DNA of 64,000 bases, taken from assembly GCF_900105145.1 (NCBI RefSeq), contig NZ_LT629752.1:2018001-2082000 (forward strand). The letters are read 5' to 3'. Every line of letters begins with the position of its first letter. The stretch's first letter is position 1. A program made the translations under genes and the position numbers. Below, in pieces: positions 26,399 to 33,861 of the stretch. The notes below the pieces were generated by a model, which did no database searches, was not told the origin of the DNA, and was given only the letters and a program-made list of their open reading frames with translations. The DNA is from Polaribacter sp. KT25b (GTDB taxonomy: Bacteria > Bacteroidota > Bacteroidia > Flavobacteriales > Flavobacteriaceae).

Positions 26399-27286
26399 AT
26401 GCAAATACCTGATATACCAAATTTAATTCATTACGCAATTCCCTTTTTTGCTTTAACGGTAATTATTGAAGTAATTTTAACCATAAAAGTAAAATTAGAA
26501 GATTACGATTTTAAGGATGCTAGCACTTCCCTTTTAATGGGGTTTGGAAATGTTTTACTAGGAATAATTACAAAAGCAATTGTTTTAACTGCCTTTTTAT
26601 TTCTTTATAAATATAGGTTTTTTACTATTTCTGTTACATTATGGACTTGGGTTATACTTCTTTTTGCAGAAGATTTTATGTATTATTGGTTTCATAGAAT
26701 TAGCCATGAAAGTAGATTGTTTTGGGCAAGTCATGTGGTGCATCACTCATCAAAAAAATATAATTTAAGTACTGCTTTAAGGCAAACTTGGTCTGGTGGT
26801 TTTTATACTTTTATCTTTTGGATTCCTTTAATTTTAGTAGGCTTTCATCCAATAATGGTAATGGCACAAATGTCTATTAGTTTAATTTATCAATATTGGA
26901 TTCATACAGAATTAATAAAAAAAATGCCAAAATGGTTTGAAGCTATTTTTAACACACCAAGTCATCACAGGGTTCATCATGCTACAAACCCTCAATATTT
27001 AGATAGAAATCATGCAGGAATTTTTATTATTTGGGATAAACTTTTTGGTACTTTTGAACCCGAAATTGAAAAACCTGTTTATGGTTTAGTATCAAATATT
27101 AATACTTATAATCCTCTAAAAATTGCTTTTATTGAATGGTATAATATGCTTACAGATTTTTTTAATTCAAAAACATCTATCTTTAATAAATTTAAATATT
27201 TAATAAAACCTCCTGGCTGGAAACACGACGGAACAAGTATTTTATCAACAGATTTAAGAAAAGAATGGGAAGAAAAAAATAAATAA
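26399..27286 (+). CDS. Sterol desaturase / fatty acid hydroxylase family membrane protein
   Basis: 295 residues, with about four membrane segments and the eight-histidine di-iron motif: WFHRISHES (about 105), ASHVVHHSS (about 117) and PSHHRVHHATNP (about 195-206). These enzymes use di-iron and oxygen to hydroxylate or desaturate lipids at the membrane surface. The substrate is not predictable. Monocistronic; a near-consensus -7 box (CATTTTTG, 26362-26369) precedes it by 29 bases. Confidence 0.85.
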   Translation: MQIPDIPNLIHYAIPFFALTVIIEVILTIKVKLEDYDFKDASTSLLMGFGNVLLGIITKAIVLTAFLFLYKYRFFTISVTLWTWVILLFAEDFMYYWFHRISHESRLFWASHVVHHSSKKYNLSTALRQTWSGGFYTFIFWIPLILVGFHPIMVMAQMSISLIYQYWIHTELIKKMPKWFEAIFNTPSHHRVHHATNPQYLDRNHAGIFIIWDKLFGTFEPEIEKPVYGLVSNINTYNPLKIAFIEWYNMLTDFFNSKTSIFNKFKYLIKPPGWKHDGTSILSTDLRKEWEEKNK

Positions 27287-27290
27287 ACTT

Positions 27291-27349
27291 ATTGTCTTAT
27301 GAGTGAAATCGGAACAATTTTAAATTCCAATTTCACTCAAGTTGACAAT
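27291..27349. terminator. Long inverted repeat between convergent genes, likely bidirectional terminator
   Basis: A 14-bp stem with one mismatch (GAGTGAAATCGGAA / TTCCAATTTCACTC) inside an outer 6-bp stem (ATTGTC / GACAAT). It lies just after the sterol desaturase gene and before the end of the convergent ald. Confidence 0.6.
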
Positions 27350-27384
27350 AAAAACTATCTTTAATTTGTTATACAGATTTTATT

Positions 27385-28467
27385 TTAATCAAAAATACCT
27401 TCTAATTCTTTGTAAACAATTTCACCTTTTACAATGTTTAATCCTTTTGATAAACTTTTATCAAATTCACAAGCTTTTTCCCAACCTAAATTAGCTATTT
27501 TTAAAATGTATGAAAGTGTAACATTTGTTAAAGCAATTGTAGAAGTATAAGGTACTGCTCCTGGCATATTTGCTACACAATAATGCACAACATCATCTAT
27601 AATATACGTTGGATGCTCGTGTGTAGTAGCTTTTGTAGTTTCAAAACATCCACCTTGATCTACAGCAACATCAACAACAACAGTACCAGGTCTCATCTCT
27701 TTTAACATGTCTCTAGTTATTAATTTTGGTGCTTTACCTCCTTTTACTAAAACTCCACCAATAATTAAATCGTGAGTTTTTATAAGCTGCCTAATACTAT
27801 ATTCACTAGAAAAAGCAGTGATAACATGGTTTGGTAAAACATCATTTACATAACGTAACCGTTTCATATTAATATCCATAATAGTAACATGAGCTCCTAA
27901 ACCTGCAGCCATTTTTGCCGCTTGAACTCCTACAACTCCAGCGCCTAGAACTAACACTTTTCCTGGTGCGACTCCTGGAACTCCACCTAATAATATTCCA
28001 CGTCCTTTAATTGGTTTTTCTAAATATTTTGCTCCTTGTTGCACTGCCATTCTACCTGCTACTTCAGACATTGGTGTTAATAAAGGCAAAGTTCCTTCAT
28101 TATCTTCTACAGTTTCGTAAGCAATACAAATAGACTTACTTTGAATCATTGCTTTTGTAAGCGGTTCACTTGATGCAAAATGAAAATACGTAAAAACAAT
28201 TTGGTTTTCTTTAATTAACGGATATTCTTCTGCAATTGGTTCTTTAACTTTTACAATCATATCGCTTTGACTGTAGATGTCTTCAATTGTAGGTAAAATT
28301 ATTGCACCAACTTCTTGATAATGTTTATCAAAAAAACCACTTCCTTCTCCTGCAGTAGCTTGTACAAAAACAGTATGATTTTTTTTAGTAAGTTCAAAAA
28401 CTCCTGCAGGAGTCATACCAACTCTGCTTTCATTGTTTTTAATTTCTTTGGGAATTCCAATTTTCAT
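27385..28467 (-). CDS. ald: Alanine dehydrogenase
   Basis: Ald reversibly oxidises L-alanine to pyruvate and ammonia with NAD. 360 residues, near the usual 370. The substrate-binding MKIGIPKEIKNNESRVGMTP, catalytic His/Asp regions (VFTYFHFASSE; DVAVDQGGCFETTKATTHE) and the Rossmann motif VLGAGVVGVQAAKMAAGLGA are present. This is the intact Ald of the window; the longer homologue at 16019-17216 is frameshifted. Monocistronic, with AT-rich spacer upstream (28468-28671). Confidence 0.93.
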   Translation of the reverse strand: MKIGIPKEIKNNESRVGMTPAGVFELTKKNHTVFVQATAGEGSGFFDKHYQEVGAIILPTIEDIYSQSDMIVKVKEPIAEEYPLIKENQIVFTYFHFASSEPLTKAMIQSKSICIAYETVEDNEGTLPLLTPMSEVAGRMAVQQGAKYLEKPIKGRGILLGGVPGVAPGKVLVLGAGVVGVQAAKMAAGLGAHVTIMDINMKRLRYVNDVLPNHVITAFSSEYSIRQLIKTHDLIIGGVLVKGGKAPKLITRDMLKEMRPGTVVVDVAVDQGGCFETTKATTHEHPTYIIDDVVHYCVANMPGAVPYTSTIALTNVTLSYILKIANLGWEKACEFDKSLSKGLNIVKGEIVYKELEGIFD

Positions 28468-28671
28468 TTTGCTTAATTTGAATATTTAAGCAAGTAAATC
28501 TACACCGTTTTTGTTTGTAATTTAACAAAAAAACAAAGATTTGTTATTTTTACTGATGCACTATTTTTTTTAGATTAAAAATGACTTTATAAAAATTTCT
28601 ATTGATATTTATTATCAAATATTTAATAATTAACATAATATATTGACCTCAACAATATATTCTTTAACGTT

Positions 28672-29784
28672 TTAATTCAAATCTAAACGAAGCCCTAAAG
28701 AAATATTTCTTGTTTTTGTATTTTTAAACAGCGGATTCAAATCATATTTTACATAAAAACTGGTAGATTTATATCCTAAATATGCACTTAATCCATAATT
28801 TACGGTATTCATATTAAAATTATCAAATTGAACCTCTTCTACTTCTACTCCATTAGCATCGTTATATTCTAAATACTGTCTTGTTCCTAATTTAAAACCA
28901 AAAAAACCACCAACTCCTAAACGAACAGCATTATTTGTTCTATCTCTAACACGACCATCATCATAGATTTTATTTTTTGATAAATCCCATTCTAAATGCA
29001 TCGGGAAATTCATTTGTACATGTCTTAATCTGCTATCTGATAATTTATTTTCATACGTTTCAATTTCTGTTACATCGCCGTTTTTAACATGAATTCTATT
29101 ATCTTCTAATCGTAAATTATTCCAAAGAAAAGAAAAACCATATTTAAAATACAACTGAGAAGGCTCTCTGGTTAAACGAGTTTTCCAGGTCCAACCTAAC
29201 TCATAAAAATGCGATTGCCAAAATTTATACTCAGAGTCATTTAAAGAAGAAAATTTATCATTATTTAAAACATTATTTACACCCATTGCAAACACAAACT
29301 GAGTTGTTGTACTTCTTTGTTTTTTATTTTTTTCTTTCCATCTTTCTTTTCTTTTATTATTTCTTTCCTCTAAGTCACCTTCCGTAATATTTAGTTTAAA
29401 AATTTTATTACCAATAGAAAAAGTATTGTCATCATCCTCACCTGTAATTGTTTCATTTTCTTCTGATGTTGCGATTTTTCCGTTAGTTTTATCCTGCACT
29501 AAAAGCTGTAGCAAACGTTCTTGTTCGCCAACCAATATTTCTATTCTTCTTGCATGATACGCCGCTACCTCTTGTTTTAAAGTTTCTGAGGTAACTTTAG
29601 TTATTTCTCCTTTTTCTAGCTTTTTATCAATATCAATTATTTTAGATTTTAAAGAATCCTTTTGCTGATTGGTTATAATTTCTATTCTTTTTGATATTTT
29701 AATTACTTCTTTCTCAAATGTTTTTTCTTGAGATTGTGCCATAGTTGTACATAACAACACTAAAATTAATAGTATTCTTTTCAT
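28672..29784 (-). CDS. Outer-membrane beta-barrel protein with coiled-coil N-terminal part
   Basis: 370 residues with a signal peptide (1-19, ILLILVLLCTTMAQSQ). Residues about 25-90 form a charged coiled coil (EVIKISKRIEIITNQQKD ... AYHARRIEILVGEQERLLQLL). The C-terminal half (about 155-370) shows alternating beta strands ending in ISLGLRLDLN, as in outer-membrane barrels. No named family is recognised. It is downstream of an ECF sigma factor and a membrane-anchored protein, so it is likely a member or target of that regulatory operon. A short palindromic repeat (29818-29890) separates it from the middle gene. Confidence 0.65.
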   Translation of the reverse strand: MKRILLILVLLCTTMAQSQEKTFEKEVIKISKRIEIITNQQKDSLKSKIIDIDKKLEKGEITKVTSETLKQEVAAYHARRIEILVGEQERLLQLLVQDKTNGKIATSEENETITGEDDDNTFSIGNKIFKLNITEGDLEERNNKRKERWKEKNKKQRSTTTQFVFAMGVNNVLNNDKFSSLNDSEYKFWQSHFYELGWTWKTRLTREPSQLYFKYGFSFLWNNLRLEDNRIHVKNGDVTEIETYENKLSDSRLRHVQMNFPMHLEWDLSKNKIYDDGRVRDRTNNAVRLGVGGFFGFKLGTRQYLEYNDANGVEVEEVQFDNFNMNTVNYGLSAYLGYKSTSFYVKYDLNPLFKNTKTRNISLGLRLDLN

Positions 29785-29817
29785 TTTTATTGATTTTAAA
29801 ATTTTGAGTTTGAATTC

Positions 29818-29890
29818 GTCATTACGAAGAGTTTTCGACGATATAATCTGCTAATCCATATAAAAGATTACTTCGTAAACTCGCAATGAC
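29818..29890. repeat. Interspersed imperfect palindromic repeat (GTCATTACGA ... TCGCAATGAC)
   Basis: A 73-base imperfect inverted repeat with ends GTCATTACGA and TCGCAATGAC (one mismatch) and inner arms ATAATCT / AGATTA. Elements of this shape (GTCATTGCGA ... TCGCAATGAC) are common dispersed repeats in flavobacterial genomes. It sits between two genes of the sigma operon and could affect read-through. Confidence 0.6.
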
Positions 29891-29899
29891 ACTTGTTTT

Positions 29900-30682
29900 T
29901 TAATTATTTCTACTTGCAATTACCGTGGCAATATCTGATATTTTATTCTTTAATGATTTCATAAAATTATTCTGAAAATCTTCATCGTCAATTGTACGTT
30001 CCACTTCTGCCAAAATAGTTTCTGGATTTACTTTAATATTCGATTTTTTGAGCTCACTTTTAATCGTTTTTAAAACATCATCTCTATTTAAATTATACTT
30101 GGCATAATAGGTTTTTACTTCTTCTGGTGTGTGTGTTACAGCATACAATAAATCTTCACTATTTATTTTAATTCTGCTATTTGGGTTTTGCTGTAAGTCT
30201 ACTTTTTTTATTGCTGATGCACTTTTTTCTGATGGATTTTCATCAACATTAGTAATTGAAATTTGATCATCTGTTTTAGCAATTATATTCTTTTTCTTCG
30301 GATGCATTTCTTTATATGATTTTGCAATAACATCTTTATTTATTTTTTGATCCTCTTCTATTTCATCAACCTTTACAAGTGCTTTTTCAACAGGAATTAC
30401 ATTTATAATTTTATTTATTTTGTTATCAATAATTGTTGTATCAATAGGATTATCAACAATAATTTCTGATGGTTTTGTTTCTACATTTTTATTAAAAAAC
30501 ACAACACTAATTAAAAGTAAAATACTTGCTGCTACGCCAATATAAAAAAACCAACCTTTTTTCTTTTGTTTAGGTTGCTCATCTAATTGTGTAGATAAAC
30601 GTTCCCAAGCAGAAGCAGAGGGTTCAAAAGTTCTATTTTCGAACTTTTCTTTTATATTTTTATCTATATTATTTGTCTCCAT
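29900..30682 (-). CDS. Single-pass membrane protein, probable anti-sigma-like partner
   Basis: 260 residues. A cytoplasmic N-terminus (about 1-42, with FEPSASAWERLSTQLDEQP), one membrane segment (about 45-64: FFYIGVAASILLLISVVFF), then a long lysine-rich periplasmic part with no recognised domain. The gene overlaps the ECF sigma gene by 14 bases. The short helical cytoplasmic part, single membrane pass and coupling to a sigma factor are typical of anti-sigma factors in Bacteroidota, but there is no clear zinc motif; the role is inferred. Confidence 0.6.
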   Translation of the reverse strand: METNNIDKNIKEKFENRTFEPSASAWERLSTQLDEQPKQKKKGWFFYIGVAASILLLISVVFFNKNVETKPSEIIVDNPIDTTIIDNKINKIINVIPVEKALVKVDEIEEDQKINKDVIAKSYKEMHPKKKNIIAKTDDQISITNVDENPSEKSASAIKKVDLQQNPNSRIKINSEDLLYAVTHTPEEVKTYYAKYNLNRDDVLKTIKSELKKSNIKVNPETILAEVERTIDDEDFQNNFMKSLKNKISDIATVIASRNN

Positions 30683-31229
30683 TAATCGTTTTATTCATTT
30701 TGTAATAATTCTCTTGCAATAATTTACGTGCTTTAAATAATTGCGATTTTGATGTACTTTCAGAAATGCCTAATTGTTCTGCAATTTCCGAATGTTTATA
30801 ACCTTCAATGGCGAATAAATTAAACACCATTTTGTAACCGTCTGGCAATTTATCAATCAGTTTTTGAATGTCTTCTACAGAAGTATTTTCTAAACTTTCT
30901 GTTGCTGCATCATTAAAAACATAGTCTTCATCAGATAAATCTACCAAGTTTTTTTTGCGGAGATAAGAAAGACAGGTATTTACCATAATTCTTCGAATCC
31001 AACCTTCAAAACTACCTTCGTTTTTAAACTTATGTAAGTTGGTAAAAACTTTTAAAAACCCTTGTAAAAGCAAATCTTCTGCATGATGCAAATCTTTTAC
31101 ATATTGTCTGCAAACACCCAACATTTTAGGAGAATGTTTCTCAAACAATTGCTGTTGAGCTTCTCTGTTATTGGCTATTGCTTTTTTAATAAGCGATGTT
31201 TGGTTGTTATGTAATGATATAATTTTCAA
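30669..31229 (-). CDS. ECF-type RNA polymerase sigma factor
   Basis: 186 residues, with sigma-70 region 2 (about 25-90: LFEKHSPKMLGVCRQYV, DLLLQGFLKVFTNLHKF, FEGWIRRIMVNTCLSYLRK) and region 4 (about 125-175: LPDGYKMVFNLFAIEGYKHSEIAEQLGISESTSKSQLFKAR). Regions 1.2 and 3 are missing, as in ECF sigmas. It is the first gene of an operon with the membrane protein (overlap 14 bases) and the outer-membrane protein. The signal is unknown. Confidence 0.92.
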   Translation of the reverse strand: MKIISLHNNQTSLIKKAIANNREAQQQLFEKHSPKMLGVCRQYVKDLHHAEDLLLQGFLKVFTNLHKFKNEGSFEGWIRRIMVNTCLSYLRKKNLVDLSDEDYVFNDAATESLENTSVEDIQKLIDKLPDGYKMVFNLFAIEGYKHSEIAEQLGISESTSKSQLFKARKLLQENYYKMNKTINGDK

Positions 31230-31257
31230 GCCTCTCGTTTCTATTTTTATTGCCTTA

Positions 31258-31265
31258 CAAATATA
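31258..31265 (-). promoter_or_regulatory. -7 promoter box of the ECF sigma operon
   Basis: TATATTTG on the minus strand, a full TAnnTTTG match, 28 bases before the ATG. The operon therefore has a housekeeping-type promoter. Confidence 0.6.
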
Positions 31266-31355
31266 TAGACTACAGAAGTTTTAAAAAGGTTGCTTGGAGT
31301 AAAAAAGTTTTTGATTTTTTTAAATTGATTAGATTTTGTTGGTATCTTTATAATT

Positions 31356-32312
31356 ATGAATTATAGCTTTCTACTTGATAATAATATTTATAGAGAAATT
31401 GTAAAATATGGAAATGAAATAGTATTTGAAAATTTTAATTCTGATATTAAAAATCATAGAATAATTAAAAATATTCCTGTTGAAAATATAATTTATTCCC
31501 TTACGCCATTTACAATAATGGAAGCTTTAGGTATAACAATTCCATATCCGAAAATAATACTTCCATTAGAATTAAAAAGTCCTAAAAAATATAACGAAGC
31601 CTTTATATTTATTAATGATGAAGCCAAAAAATATTTTAGTAATTTAAGTTTGATTAAACCTAAAGAATTATTAAAAAAAGTAAAGCAGCAAAAAAAATTT
31701 ACTTCTTTAAAAGCAAAAAAAACAGAACAAATATTTATCGAAAATCCATTAAAAACAAAAGAATTTTATGATTATTTTTTGGAATCCTTAGTATTTGATT
31801 ACACTTGTAAATATGAGTTTCCAAGAGAAGTTCAAAAAAGAATATTTAGCGAATATTTATTGCCAACATTCTTTTTAAATAATCATACAATTTCAAGATT
31901 TAGTAAATTTAGAATCATTAAAAGACTATGGGATAATTCATATACTGGATTAAAAAAATCACCAGTTTTTCCCAAAGGATATTTTGAAGAAATAAATAAT
32001 TCTATGAAACTAAAAGGAAATCAAGATTTCTTAGATTGTGAAATTATACATTTTGCTTGTGTTGGTGATTGCGTTGAAAGTAAACACAATCCTGTTTTTG
32101 TATTTACTCAAGATGACAAGAAAACTATAATTAACAGAATAATTGTTTATAAATCAATGATTAAAACCATTTTAAATGATTTATCAGAAGATAACTATAA
32201 AATTAATAAACCAATAATTAATAATTGGGAACAAGGAATGATTATCTTTTGTAATAGTGATGGTTCAATTAAAGAATCCATTGACGTTAGTGATATAAAA
32301 ACTATAAATTAA
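31356..32312 (+). CDS. PIN-like domain protein of unknown function
   Basis: A 318-residue soluble protein I do not recognise by name. Acidic residues are placed as in PIN-like nucleases: D8 in FLLDNNIYREI at the N-terminus, E56 in FTIMEALG, then DFLDCEIIHFA and VFVFTQDDKKT near the C-terminus. This supports a metal-dependent RNase fold, but it is weak evidence. It is very AT-rich and has no partner gene, so a toxin-antitoxin pair is not evident. Its last four bases overlap the convergent mqo stop. It looks like a single-gene insertion between the sigma operon and mqo. Confidence 0.55.
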   Translation: MNYSFLLDNNIYREIVKYGNEIVFENFNSDIKNHRIIKNIPVENIIYSLTPFTIMEALGITIPYPKIILPLELKSPKKYNEAFIFINDEAKKYFSNLSLIKPKELLKKVKQQKKFTSLKAKKTEQIFIENPLKTKEFYDYFLESLVFDYTCKYEFPREVQKRIFSEYLLPTFFLNNHTISRFSKFRIIKRLWDNSYTGLKKSPVFPKGYFEEINNSMKLKGNQDFLDCEIIHFACVGDCVESKHNPVFVFTQDDKKTIINRIIVYKSMIKTILNDLSEDNYKINKPIINNWEQGMIIFCNSDGSIKESIDVSDIKTIN

Positions 32313-33781
32313 AGTCCCAAAGAAATCTTACTCTTCTCCAACTCTTTATCAAATAATTCTTTTGTAACTTTTGATTTATAAAAAGGTACAATTTCTTTTA
32401 AAAGTTGTTTTCCTTTTTTAGAATTTATCAATTCTGGAAATGCTTTTTCAATAACTTCTAACATTATGGATGTTGCTGTAGAAGCTCCTGGAGAAGCGCC
32501 TAATAAACAAGTAATACTTCCGTCTTTGCTAGAAATTACTTCTGTACCAAATTGTAGTTTTCCTCCTTCAAATTCATCCTTTTTAATAATTTGTACTCGT
32601 TGACCTGCTTTTACAACTTCCCAATCATCAGAATTAGCATTTTTAACAAACTTGCGTAAAGAATCCATTCTATCTTCTTTACTCATCATAACTTGTTCTA
32701 CCAGATACTTGGTTAAAGGTAAATTATGCCAAAATGCACCTAACATTGATGGAATATTATCAAACTGAATAGATTTAAACAAATCTAAATTAGAACCTTC
32801 TTTTAAAAACTTCGGACTAAATCCTGCAAAAGGACCAAACATTAATTGACGTTTTCCATCAATATAACGCGTGTCTAAATGCGGTGTAGACATTGGTGGA
32901 TCGCCAAGACCTGCTTTACTATATACTTTTGCATCGTGCTGTTTTATAATATCTTCATTTGTACAAACCAACCATTCGCCACTTACAGGAAAACCTCCAT
33001 AACCTTCTTTTTCATCAATTTCTACTTTCTGTAATAACAACAAACTTCCTCCTCCTGCTCCAATAAAAACATGTTCTGCATCTAATTGATGTACTTTTTT
33101 TGTTTTTAAATTCTTAATTTCTACAGTCCAATCTAAATCTGTATCAGGATCAATATCTAACACTTCCATATTACAATGAACTGGCGTGTTAAATTTGGTT
33201 TTTAAAATATGAAATAACTTTTCTGTTAACGAACCGTAATTCATTTCTGTGCCTCTATCAATTCTAGAAGCCGCCATAATTTCGTCTTCAGTTCTATCAT
33301 TTGCAATTAAAGGAAACCATTCTTTCATTTTGTCGATTTCTCTTGTAAACTCAATAGAATCGAACATAAAATGCTCTTTTAAAGTTTTAAAACGTTCTTC
33401 TAAATAATCTGCATTTTCTTTTCCTAAAACCCAACTATGATGTTTTACTGTACTTATAAATTCATTCGGATTTTCAATCAATCCTTTTTCTGTTAAATAA
33501 GACCAAAACTGCTTAGAAGTTTCATATTGAGTACAAATATCAATTGCTTTTTTGATGGAAACTTTTCCGTTTTCTTCCGGACAATAATTTAATTCGCACA
33601 AAGCAGAATGACCAGTTCCTGCGTTATTCCAAGCTGCAGAACTTTCTTGAGCAACATTTTTTAAACGCTCTACAATTAAAATATTCATTTCTGGTTTTAG
33701 CAATTTTGTTATTAACGCTAAAGTTGCGCTCATAATTCCGCCACCAACACAAATTAAATCGTATTCTTTTTTGAATCTCAT
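32309..33781 (-). CDS. mqo: Malate:quinone oxidoreductase
   Basis: FAD-dependent membrane-peripheral enzyme that oxidises malate to oxaloacetate and passes electrons to quinone. The FAD-binding YDLICVGGGIMSATLAL is at the start, followed by the family segments AAWNNAGTGHSALCELNY and FGPFAGFSPKFLKEGS and the C-terminal LLGASPGASTA. The frame is open to a TTG at 33835, but ATG at 33781 places the Rossmann motif at the usual position and gives 490 residues, the normal length. Confidence 0.94.
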   Translation of the reverse strand: MRFKKEYDLICVGGGIMSATLALITKLLKPEMNILIVERLKNVAQESSAAWNNAGTGHSALCELNYCPEENGKVSIKKAIDICTQYETSKQFWSYLTEKGLIENPNEFISTVKHHSWVLGKENADYLEERFKTLKEHFMFDSIEFTREIDKMKEWFPLIANDRTEDEIMAASRIDRGTEMNYGSLTEKLFHILKTKFNTPVHCNMEVLDIDPDTDLDWTVEIKNLKTKKVHQLDAEHVFIGAGGGSLLLLQKVEIDEKEGYGGFPVSGEWLVCTNEDIIKQHDAKVYSKAGLGDPPMSTPHLDTRYIDGKRQLMFGPFAGFSPKFLKEGSNLDLFKSIQFDNIPSMLGAFWHNLPLTKYLVEQVMMSKEDRMDSLRKFVKNANSDDWEVVKAGQRVQIIKKDEFEGGKLQFGTEVISSKDGSITCLLGASPGASTATSIMLEVIEKAFPELINSKKGKQLLKEIVPFYKSKVTKELFDKELEKSKISLGL

Positions 33782-33861
33782 ACTATATTTTAGTTTTTGT
33801 TCAATTCTGCAATCAAAATCAAATTCTAACTGCAAATTGAAACTGATTACTGTAAACTTTT

